Shown here one piece after another: positions 1 through 6,855 of a stretch of 64,000 bases of DNA. Positions within the stretch are counted from its first letter, which is position 1. Each line of letters opens with the position of its first letter. Position numbers and translations under genes: made by a program. The notes under the pieces are model-generated. The model did not search any database. It saw only the letters and a list, made by a program, of their open reading frames with translations, and had not been told where the DNA came from. The DNA lies in the NCBI RefSeq assembly GCF_003710255.1, contig NZ_RHIB01000002.1:62001-126000 (forward strand). Reading direction: 5' to 3'. Source of the DNA: Alteribacter keqinensis (GTDB lineage: Bacteria > Bacillota > Bacilli > Bacillales > Salisediminibacteriaceae).

Positions 1-1052
1 CCTACAGAGTTTGCCAGCCCTTTAATTGAGTCATCAACGCTTCTCATCATTAACGACATCTGTATCGGGTTACCTGCATTCATCAGTGCCTGGCGGAAAA
101 GAAAGCCGAATACAGCAAACCACAGATTCTCAGTAAATGCTGTTATTAAAAGAAATGGAATCGATGCAAGCTGCAGGATTACCACAGCCATCACTTCCCC
201 GTATTTTCGTACAACAGCCGGACCAATCATCATGGCAACCGCCGTCATGAGCTGCCCCATTGACAGGATCAGCCCGACCAGCGAATGGGAAATGTCAAAC
301 CGGTCTACAAAATAAAGGTTCAGGTACGGAATAACAAGACCCGAACCAAACCCGATAATCATCTGGGCAACGGCAAAAAGCAGAATGATTTTTACCCCGT
401 GTTTATGAGTCGTGAACAATTTTTTGAATGAGCGCTGCTGATCGTTACGTGAAAAAAGCTTTCGTTCTTCATTAATCTTAAAAATCGGCAGCAGTGCAGC
501 CAAGAAAAATACCGCTCCCACAAGAAGGGTTATACGAATACTCCAAAGAGCGCTTAAACCTATTAGATGAGTCAGAAAATCACTCAGGGTTCCGCCGAGG
601 AGATTTCCGACTACGTTGGCAAGCATAATAATGGCAAAATTAAAGCTGAACAAGTGAACCCGTTGTTTTTCCGTAGAATTCTCAGCAAGCAGAGGAATGG
701 AGGATACCTGGATAAAGGACATAAACATCCCGGTCATAAAAGCCGCAGCCAGGAGCATATCTTCCAGGGATAAAACCGACCTTAAAAACAAACTTAATGC
801 CGCAAACACAGCACCGATGACAATGATTCTCTTCCTGCCATAACGGTCACTGAGAAGACCGGCCGGCAGAAGAAGGAGCGCAGTTGCCATCGACTGCATC
901 GCAATAACCCGGCCATTTACTGAATCATCAAAGCCGAGCTCTCTTATGTAATAGTTATAAATGATGAGGAAGATCCCCATCCCTATGTTAGCCAATGCCG
1001 ATGCGAGCAGAAAATAGCGTACATTCCGATTGTACACTTTAAACTGATCCAT
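1..1052 (-). CDS. MFS transporter, 3' end outside the window
   Basis: About 350 residues are visible, and the frame stays open to the window edge. The N-terminus MDQFKVYNRN leads into a first membrane segment (FLLASALANIGMGIFLIIY). The MFS loop 2-3 signature LLSDRYGRKR follows, and repeated hydrophobic segments continue to the edge. This is a 12-TM-type major facilitator, probably a drug or metabolite exporter; the substrate cannot be read from the sequence. The ATG at 1052 has AGGAGA about 5 nt upstream. An in-frame GTG lies eight codons further upstream but has no better ribosome site. The gene is separated from yusG by an intergenic stretch holding the yusG terminator. Confidence 0.85.
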   Translation of the reverse strand, partial: MDQFKVYNRNVRYFLLASALANIGMGIFLIIYNYYIRELGFDDSVNGRVIAMQSMATALLLLPAGLLSDRYGRKRIIVIGAVFAALSLFLRSVLSLEDMLLAAAFMTGMFMSFIQVSSIPLLAENSTEKQRVHLFSFNFAIIMLANVVGNLLGGTLSDFLTHLIGLSALWSIRITLLVGAVFFLAALLPIFKINEERKLFSRNDQQRSFKKLFTTHKHGVKIILLFAVAQMIIGFGSGLVIPYLNLYFVDRFDISHSLVGLILSMGQLMTAVAMMIGPAVVRKYGEVMAVVILQLASIPFLLITAFTENLWFAVFGFLFRQALMNAGNPIQMSLMMRSVDDSIKGLANSV

Positions 1053-1317
1053 CCACTCTCCTACAAATCGTCCCACAAAAGCCACTCTCCGTTCTCCACC
1101 AATACTTCGCGTCCCTAAATACTAATATAATCATAGTGGAAACCTGTGACTATGGAAAGAGATTTTTTTGATTTTGGCCTTATGTAGGGATTGGGGAAAA
1201 TAATCACTATATTTCGGAAAATTAATTCGGATTAAGGGAAATATTTATTACATTAAGGAAAAATCAATGGGCAGTTATGTAACCGTTAAATAGCAGCAAT
1301 TCATTAAAAGATAAAAA

Positions 1318-1342
1318 CACTGAGCGGCTCAGCCGCTCAGTG
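1318..1342 (-). terminator. Rho-independent terminator after yusG
   Basis: A perfect palindrome, CACTGAGCGGCT/AGCCGCTCAGTG, is followed on the minus strand by TTTTTATCTTTT. It lies 24 nt past the yusG stop codon. Confidence 0.8.
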
Positions 1343-1365
1343 CTTTCCTAACATGAATATTTCCG

Positions 1366-1683
1366 TCAGCACCAGCCCATGTCACAGCCATCCACGTAGG
1401 ACTGAGGCTGTTCTAACCGCTCTGCCTTTGGCTCACTCTTTGCCTTTAAAGAATCTGCTGCTGCAAACTCTTCAGCAAATTCATACTGCTGATTCTCATC
1501 ATTCAGTCTCACTCGCCCGACTTTCTGCTGATCCAGATAAAAGGTGATGTACCCTTCATCATCGACCTGGGCACTTACCCTGTCGGAAACGTCCATGTGG
1601 GAGCGCTCCTGGTTAAAGGTTGCATTATCTTTTTGTACATTGTTGACCTGGATTTCTCTTTCACCTGATTCGGTTGGGTTCAA
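1366..1683 (-). CDS. yusG: YusG-like protein (DUF2553 family)
   Basis: A small, acidic, soluble protein of unknown function, about 105 residues. Its core (VSAQVDDEGYITFYLDQQKVGRV) and its Cys-rich end (YVDGCDMGWC) resemble B. subtilis YusG. Its place beside gcvH, the YusI-like gene and the fad genes matches the B. subtilis yusG-yusL order. I chose the TTG at 1683 because AAAGGTGG precedes it by 8 nt; a GTG at 1695 is the alternative. The central part is rich in Glu/Lys/Ala and looks disordered. No function is claimed; the assignment rests on context and the C-terminal motif. Confidence 0.75.
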   Translation of the reverse strand: MNPTESGEREIQVNNVQKDNATFNQERSHMDVSDRVSAQVDDEGYITFYLDQQKVGRVRLNDENQQYEFAEEFAAADSLKAKSEPKAERLEQPQSYVDGCDMGWC

Positions 1684-1792
1684 TGTTTTTGCCACCTTTC
1701 ATAAGGCATTTATGAATTAGGATGGCTTTGTAGAACCTTTTTTATAAGCAGAACTTTCCTCAGGCCGGTGAAAGACAGTATATATCGAATCT

Positions 1793-1984
1793 TATTAAAC
1801 TCAGATGTTGATTTGCGCTCATTGCACTTTCCGCGGGCGGTTCGGGAGCCTCCTCAGCATGCTGTTTCTTCCTCTGCCAGCCAGGCTCCGAAGAAGCTCA
1901 TTCATTAAGCAACGCTCGTGCTTGACCGGGTCTCCCCGGGACTCGCTTTTCCCGCAGGAGTGTCGCGCATCCGCTCCAATCAAC
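1793..1984. repeat. Interspersed repeat with CTTTCCGCGG core, copy R1
   Basis: This 192-bp non-coding element begins TATTAAACTCAGATGTTGATTT and ends CCGCTCCAATCAAC, so GTTGATT and AATCAAC are inverted at its ends. The interior holds ACTTTCCGCGGGCGG, GGGTCTCCCCGGG and CCGCAGGAGTGTCG. The same two ends recur at 33080-33247. The open frame across it is an accident of the repeat. It fills most of the gap between yusG and gcvH. Confidence 0.8.
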
Positions 1985-2080
1985 ACTTTTTTTATAATTT
2001 AAATGATCTTTAGCACATCAAAAAACAAAACCCCTTTCATGCGGCAATCAGAGCCCTAAGGGGTGATGTAATTACCGGAC

Positions 2081-2170
2081 TTGGACTTCTTCAGTGGCCC
2101 TCTACTTACAGGGAAGGTCGGCGCCAGTCCGGAAAAAGGGAGCGTATTCCGTTCAACACAGCTTAGAACA
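2081..2170. repeat. Degenerate relative of the CTTTCCGCGG repeat
   Basis: The stretch contains CTTCAGTGG, GGCGCCAGTCCGG, AAAGGGAGCGTATTCCGTTCAA and AGCTTAGAA. These blocks recur in the same order at 38480-38545. Read on the minus strand it gives GAATACGCTCCCTTTTTCCGGACTGGCGCC, a decayed form of the CTTTCCGCGGACTCG module. No gene is seen here. Confidence 0.5.
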
Positions 2171-2216
2171 TGAATATCCACAAAATTGTATTTTCAGGGT
2201 GGACATATAGAAAAAA

Positions 2217-2242
2217 CCATCCCGTAAAATAAAATGGGATGG
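2217..2242 (-). terminator. Rho-independent terminator after gcvH
   Basis: The stem CCATCCC/GGGATGG encloses an AT-rich loop. On the minus strand it is followed by TTTTTTCTAT, 14 nt past the gcvH stop. Confidence 0.8.
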
Positions 2243-2256
2243 CCCTTTTAATAGTT

Positions 2257-2640
2257 CTATTCTTCGCTGATCATTTCTTCGTATTGCTCTGCTGTCATAA
2301 GCTTGTCTTTTTCTGAAGCATCAGATGGTTCCACAACGATCATCCATGCTTTTTCGTATGGAGATTCGTTTACAAACTCAGGAGAGTCGTCGAGTTCTTC
2401 ATTTACTTCCACTACCTTACCGCTTACAGGAGCGTAAAGCTCAGAAACCGTTTTTACAGATTCAACGCTTCCGAATGGCTCGTCAGCTTCTACTTCGTCG
2501 CCTACTTCAGGTAACTCAACGAATACGATATCACCAAGCTCCGATTGTGCGAAGTCAGTAATACCGATGCGAACTTTGTCTCCTTCGTCTTTTACCCACT
2601 CGTGCTCTTCTGAATACTTAAATTCCTTTGGTAAACTCAT
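2257..2640 (-). CDS. gcvH: Glycine cleavage system H protein
   Basis: Lipoyl carrier of the glycine cleavage complex. Its lipoyl-lysine arm shuttles the aminomethyl group between the P, T and L proteins, and in Bacillus it also serves as a hub for lipoate transfer. The 127-residue protein has normal family length. It shows KYSEEHEWV near the start and the lipoylation motif [18 protein letters not shown], in which the Lys of ESVKTV is the modified residue. ATG 2640 has GGAGGG nine nt upstream. It stands alone between two terminators or intergenic gaps, as in B. subtilis, where gcvH lies apart from gcvT-gcvPA-gcvPB. Confidence 0.95.
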   Translation of the reverse strand: MSLPKEFKYSEEHEWVKDEGDKVRIGITDFAQSELGDIVFVELPEVGDEVEADEPFGSVESVKTVSELYAPVSGKVVEVNEELDDSPEFVNESPYEKAWMIVVEPSDASEKDKLMTAEQYEEMISEE

Positions 2641-2765
2641 GTGTGCTTCCCTCCAAGTTTAAGTTGGCTGCTTATTTTACGGCACAGCATTCATTATGTA
2701 CGTTTGTGCCACGTGTAAAACAATCTGATTTAACTATAGTATACTTTTCCACCTGTAAGCAAGGC

Positions 2766-3128
2766 TCACCCTTGCCCCCAGGCTTCTTCATATGACTCTT
2801 CTTTAAAACCGACTGTGACTTTTTTGCCGTCTGTGACAATCGGGCGCTTAATCAGCATACCGTCGGAAGCCAGAAGTTCAAGGAGTTCATCCTCGGAATC
2901 TGTTTTGATCCGGTCCTTTACACCAAGGTCACGGTATTTTTTACCGCTCGTGTTAAAAAACTTTTTCAGCTCAAGGCCACTCATCTCGTAAAGCTCTTTT
3001 AACTGCTTTTTTGATGGTGGGTTTTCCACAATATGCACAGATTCAAACGCAACATTGTTTTCTTCAAGCCATTTCTTTGCATTGCGGCACGTTCCGCACT
3101 TCGGATACTGATAAAAAGTTACACTCAA
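2766..3128 (-). CDS. ArsC/Spx-family protein, YusI-like
   Basis: A thioredoxin-fold protein of about 120 residues. It starts MSVTFYQYPKCGTCRNAKKWL, with the family CxxC pair (CGTC) near residue 11. It also carries the RPIV segment typical of ArsC/Spx relatives. B. subtilis YusI, its positional counterpart between gcvH and fadE, is of unproven function. Arsenate reduction should not be assumed, nor an Spx-type role at RNA polymerase. I chose TTG 3128 because AAGGAGGGG ends 6 nt upstream. The longer frame from TTG 3149 would place that ribosome site inside the gene. Confidence 0.85.
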   Translation of the reverse strand: MSVTFYQYPKCGTCRNAKKWLEENNVAFESVHIVENPPSKKQLKELYEMSGLELKKFFNTSGKKYRDLGVKDRIKTDSEDELLELLASDGMLIKRPIVTDGKKVTVGFKEESYEEAWGQG

Positions 3129-3245
3129 CGTTTTCCCCTCCTTTTTCAAAGGTGCCTTCCCTCATTATTATGAAGGGTTTTAATTAATTTTAAAAGGCAA
3201 AAGACGTCCGTACATAGTTTCGCTTCTGCCTCGTGTGAATCCTTC

Positions 3246-3413
3246 TTAGTCAGCCTCTTTTTTTCGATAAGACTTGGTTTTTTCTGCAGCCGGTCCCCAC
3301 GCCTCCTGAATCGCTTTTGCGGAACCACTGCTGCGAGGAGATAACTCCTGTGAAAACTCCTCTGTTCCCTGCAGATCTCCATCATACATAACTTCATTTT
3401 TCGGTCTTTTCAT
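3246..3413 (-). CDS. Small hydrophilic protein, unknown function
   Basis: A 55-residue protein beginning MKRPKNEVMYDGDLQGTEEF and ending in a basic tail (KSYRKKEAD). ATG 3413 follows a strong site (AAGGAGGAAAAGACG). The low hydrophobicity, the EEFSQEL segment and the basic ends vaguely recall minor small acid-soluble spore proteins, but no family signature is present. It lies between the fad terminator and the YusI-like gene and has no visible partner. It is supported by the ribosome site and composition only. Confidence 0.55.
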   Translation of the reverse strand: MKRPKNEVMYDGDLQGTEEFSQELSPRSSGSAKAIQEAWGPAAEKTKSYRKKEAD

Positions 3414-3489
3414 CGTCTTTTCCTCCTTATTTCTTTTAACCCTTTTAGTATTGGCAGAATGAAAAAGGAGGTTTCCAGAAATAAAAGTA

Positions 3490-3514
3490 AAGAGCTCCAT
3501 ATTAAGGAGCTCTT
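3490..3514 (-). terminator. Rho-independent terminator of the fad operon
   Basis: A 9-bp perfect stem, AAGAGCTCC/GGAGCTCTT, has a 7-nt loop. On the minus strand it is followed by TTTACTTTTATTT. It lies about 130 nt past the fadE stop. Confidence 0.8.
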
Positions 3515-3643
3515 CACAATAAGAGAGGAGAATGTCCTTCCTTTAGAAAGGAGGATTATTATAATTTCGGGGCATGGGGAAATGCCCCAAATTCGATAAC
3601 AGATTTTTTTCCGTTCAAAACATTCTTTACCCGAAAATGTTTT

Positions 3644-5425
3644 TTAGAGGACGTAACGTTCAGCTTCAATAATTGGTGCCGCGATTTCACGCTTTTTCGC
3701 TACAACGTTCACTGGGGTGTGACGCGTAAGCTTTTTGAGGATCGCAAGCATTGTACGGGCACTGTCACCTTCTTCGAGTGCTACAAGTGACTCTTTTGCT
3801 ACTGCTTCAATACGGTTAATCGCTTCCTGAGTGAATACCTCAGTAAGAAGAACTTTTTGCTTAGCTTTCTCAAGACCGTCTTTTCCGATCGCTTTTTCTG
3901 TACGAAGGACACAAGATTCGATCGAGAAGATATCGGATACGATATCCGCGATGTTAGCAAGAATCTCTTGTTCTTTTTGAAGCTTCTCTCCGTATTTCTG
4001 AGCTGCCGTTCCTGCTACCATCATGAAGATTTTCTTAGCGTTCTCAAGAAGGTATTTTTCCTGCTCAAGAGCTTCGTCGCCTACTTCTTGCGGCATCATC
4101 ATCATGAGCTCTTCTTGAAGGTTCGCAGCTTGCTCAAGAAGAGGAAGCTCGCCTTTCATTGCTTTACGCATGATTGTTGCAGGAACAAGCATACGGTTGA
4201 TTTCGTTCGTTCCTTCAAAAATACGGTTGATTCGGGAGTTACGGTACATCGATTCCACTTCATATTCACTCATGAATCCGTATCCACCGTGAATTTGAAC
4301 CGCTTCGTCTACTACGAAATCCAACACTTCGGATCCAAAGATTTTGTTTAACGAACATTCAATCGCATACTCGGCAATTGCTTTTCCTACGGCATTGCCT
4401 TCTTTTTGCTCTTCTTCGCTCAATGCGTTGAACGCATCATCGATCAAGCCGCCAGTACGGTAGATGGAGCTCTCAGCCGCGTACGTTTTAGCTGCCATTT
4501 CAGCAAGCTTCTTTTGAATGAGGGTAAATTTTGAGATCGGAATCTTAAACTGTTTACGCTCATTTGCGTACTTGGCAGATACTTCAATCGCACGCTTCGC
4601 ACCGCCTACACATCCTACTCCAAGTTTGTAACGGCCAACGTTTAAGATGTTAAAGGCAATTACGTGTCCTTTGCCGATCTCACCAAGCAAGTTTTCTTTA
4701 GGTACAAGAGCATCTTCCAGGATAAGGGTACGAGTTGACGAACCTTTAATCCCCATTTTCTTTTCTTCCGGTCCTACAGAAACCCCATCGTATTCACGCT
4801 CAACGATGAAAGCAGAGAACTTGTCACCATCGATTTTTGCGTAAACAACGAACACATCAGCAAAACCAGCGTTTGTAATCCACTGCTTTTCACCATTCAG
4901 TACATAGTGGGTTCCGGAATCGTTTAGTTTCGCTGTTGTTTTCGCACCAAGTGCATCTGATCCGGAGCTTGGCTCAGTTAGAGCATAAGCGGCAAGCTTT
5001 TCACCTGATGCAAGGTCTGGAAGGTATTTTTTCTTTTGGTCTTCAGACCCGAAGAACACGATCGGTAAAGATCCGATTCCAACGTGGGCTCCGTAAGATA
5101 GGGAGAAGGATCCTGCAAGGGCAAACTTCTCAGTAATTAAAGATGAGCTGATTTTATCAAGCCCGATTCCACCGTATTCTTCTGGAACATCGGCACCAAG
5201 AAGACCCAGCTCTCCTGCTTCTTTTAATAAGCGAACATTGATGTCAAACTGGTGTGCTTCCATTTTCTCAACTTCGGGTACTACTTTATTAACAACGAAG
5301 TCTTCCGTTGTTTTTGCAATCATCACGTGCTCGTCAGTAAAGTCTTCCGGTGTGAACATGCGGTCTGCTTCAATGCTTTCGAGCAAGAAGCCGCCGCCTT
5401 TTAACGTTTTATCAGCTGTTGCCAT
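3644..5425 (-). CDS. fadE: Acyl-CoA dehydrogenase
   Basis: FAD-dependent first oxidation step of fatty acid beta-oxidation. At 593 residues it is the long form with an extra C-terminal helical region, as in B. subtilis FadE (YusJ). The FAD/substrate loop LTEPSSGSD lies near 149-157, HGGYGF near 379, and the expected catalytic Glu is in FEGTNEI (about residue 404). ATG 5425 follows GGGAGG. It is the last gene of fadN-fadA-fadE and is separated from fadA by 225 nt that hold a repeat. Electrons would pass to ETF, which is not encoded here. Confidence 0.95.
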   Translation of the reverse strand: MATADKTLKGGGFLLESIEADRMFTPEDFTDEHVMIAKTTEDFVVNKVVPEVEKMEAHQFDINVRLLKEAGELGLLGADVPEEYGGIGLDKISSSLITEKFALAGSFSLSYGAHVGIGSLPIVFFGSEDQKKKYLPDLASGEKLAAYALTEPSSGSDALGAKTTAKLNDSGTHYVLNGEKQWITNAGFADVFVVYAKIDGDKFSAFIVEREYDGVSVGPEEKKMGIKGSSTRTLILEDALVPKENLLGEIGKGHVIAFNILNVGRYKLGVGCVGGAKRAIEVSAKYANERKQFKIPISKFTLIQKKLAEMAAKTYAAESSIYRTGGLIDDAFNALSEEEQKEGNAVGKAIAEYAIECSLNKIFGSEVLDFVVDEAVQIHGGYGFMSEYEVESMYRNSRINRIFEGTNEINRMLVPATIMRKAMKGELPLLEQAANLQEELMMMMPQEVGDEALEQEKYLLENAKKIFMMVAGTAAQKYGEKLQKEQEILANIADIVSDIFSIESCVLRTEKAIGKDGLEKAKQKVLLTEVFTQEAINRIEAVAKESLVALEEGDSARTMLAILKKLTRHTPVNVVAKKREIAAPIIEAERYVL

Positions 5426-5492
5426 GTTCTTACCTCCCGTTATATTTAAATTTAATTAAGCTACTTATAAGCGGTTCTACTAAAAAGATTCC

Positions 5493-5609
5493 AGAAGCCT
5501 GCATGTCCTTCGCTTTCCGCGGTGGTGTTGGCAAGCCTCCTCTCGCTGGTGCGATGCGGGGTCTTGCCTGGCCCCTACTACCGCAGGAGTCTCGGACATT
5601 CTGGCTTCC
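5493..5609. repeat. CTTTCCGCGG-core repeat inside the fad operon, copy R2
   Basis: The interior reads CGCTTTCCGCGGTGG, then GGGGTCTTGCC and CCGCAGGAGTCTCGG. This matches the core modules of the element at 1793-1984. The ends (AGAAGCC..ATGTCC and GGACAT..GGCTTC) are inverted with respect to each other but differ from those of R1. Open frames on both strands across it are repeat artefacts. Confidence 0.75.
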
Positions 5610-5650
5610 TAACCTTTTTTGATAACCTTCAGACATCTGAAAAAGAATGT

Positions 5651-6829
5651 TTATACTAGCTCAAACACTCCGGCTGCGCCCATTCCGCCGCCGATACACA
5701 TGGTGACAACACCAAACTGCTCGCCGCGACGCTTCATTTCATGAATCAGACTGAGTGTAAGTTTTGTTCCTGAACATCCAAGCGGGTGACCAAGAGCAAT
5801 GGCTCCACCATTTACATTCACCCGGTCATAATCAAGACCTAAGTGGCGGATCACTTGAAGAGACTGGGAAGCGAAGGCTTCATTCAGTTCAAACAATCCG
5901 ATATCAGACTGTTCCAGACCAGCAAGTTTAAGAGCTTTCGGGATCGCTTCAACGGGACCGATTCCCATTATTTCAGGTGCAACTCCGGCAACTGCGAAAG
6001 AGCGGAATTTCACCAGTGGTGTCAGTCCGTCTGCCTCAGCCATTTCACGGTCCATAACGAGTACAGACGCTGCTCCGTCACTCATTTGGGATGCATTTCC
6101 TGCTGTAACGGATCCGGTTGTGCTGAATGCGGGACGCAGTTTAGCAAGAGATTGAACAGTCGAATCAGGACGAACGCCCTCGTCTTGTTTAAATAAAACT
6201 TCCTTTTCCACAAGTTTGTGCTTCTCGTTGACGGAACGGAATGTTACAGGTACCGGTACAATTTCGTCTTCGAAATGTCCCTTTTCAATCGCGGCGGCCG
6301 CCCGTTTATGGCTTTCCACTGCAAAAGCGTCCTGATCTTCACGGCTGACTTCAAAACACTTTGCTACTTCCTCCGCTGTGTGTCCCATGCCCATGTAGTA
6401 TTCTGGTGCATTTTCTACAAGAGCAGGGTTTAAAGCAATTACGTGACCTCCCATTGGGATCAAGCTCATGGATTCAGCTCCGCCGGCAAGGACGGCACCG
6501 GAGTGGCCGAGCATGATTCTTTCAGCCCCGTAAGCAATACTTTGAAGACCTGAAGAGCAGTAGCGGTTGATCGTAATGGCCGGAACTGTATCAGGCAGAC
6601 CTGCGAGACCTGCAATGTTTCTCGCCATGTTCATTCCTTGTTCCGCTTCTGGCATCGCACAGCCAAAAATGACATCGTCAATTTTTGAAGGATCGAATCC
6701 TTCTGCTCGTTTGAGCGTTTCTTTTACCGTAACAGCCCCTAAATCATCCGGTCTAACCTGGGCTAACGTTCCTCTTTTTGCTTTTCCTACAGGTGTTCGT
6801 GCACCTGCAACGATGACGGCTTCTCTCAC
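5651..6829 (-). CDS. fadA: Acetyl-CoA C-acyltransferase (3-ketoacyl-CoA thiolase)
   Basis: Thiolytic cleavage step of beta-oxidation. At 392 residues it has normal thiolase length. The nucleophilic Cys lies in NRYCSSG (C91), the active-site His in ALGHPLGCSG and the second Cys in MCIGGGMGAAG near the C-terminus. ATG 6829 sits 26 nt after fadN with AAAAGGAGGGG upstream, so the two are cotranscribed. It corresponds to B. subtilis FadA (YusK). The glycine-rich C-terminus and NGGAIALGHPLG are typical of degradative, not biosynthetic, thiolases. Confidence 0.95.
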   Translation of the reverse strand: MREAVIVAGARTPVGKAKRGTLAQVRPDDLGAVTVKETLKRAEGFDPSKIDDVIFGCAMPEAEQGMNMARNIAGLAGLPDTVPAITINRYCSSGLQSIAYGAERIMLGHSGAVLAGGAESMSLIPMGGHVIALNPALVENAPEYYMGMGHTAEEVAKCFEVSREDQDAFAVESHKRAAAAIEKGHFEDEIVPVPVTFRSVNEKHKLVEKEVLFKQDEGVRPDSTVQSLAKLRPAFSTTGSVTAGNASQMSDGAASVLVMDREMAEADGLTPLVKFRSFAVAGVAPEIMGIGPVEAIPKALKLAGLEQSDIGLFELNEAFASQSLQVIRHLGLDYDRVNVNGGAIALGHPLGCSGTKLTLSLIHEMKRRGEQFGVVTMCIGGGMGAAGVFELV

Positions 6830-6855
6830 AAATTGTCCCCTCCTTTTGCGTTTAT

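Noticed and set aside
1805-2002. 65-codon frame after yusG
   Set aside because: It runs through repeat R1 and has no ribosome site.
3857-4351. 164-codon plus-strand frame
   Set aside because: It lies antisense within fadE, has Phe/Leu/His-rich low-complexity translation and no ribosome site.
5430-5636. Short frames across 5419-5636 on both strands
   Set aside because: They are read-through of the CTTTCCGCGG repeat R2.
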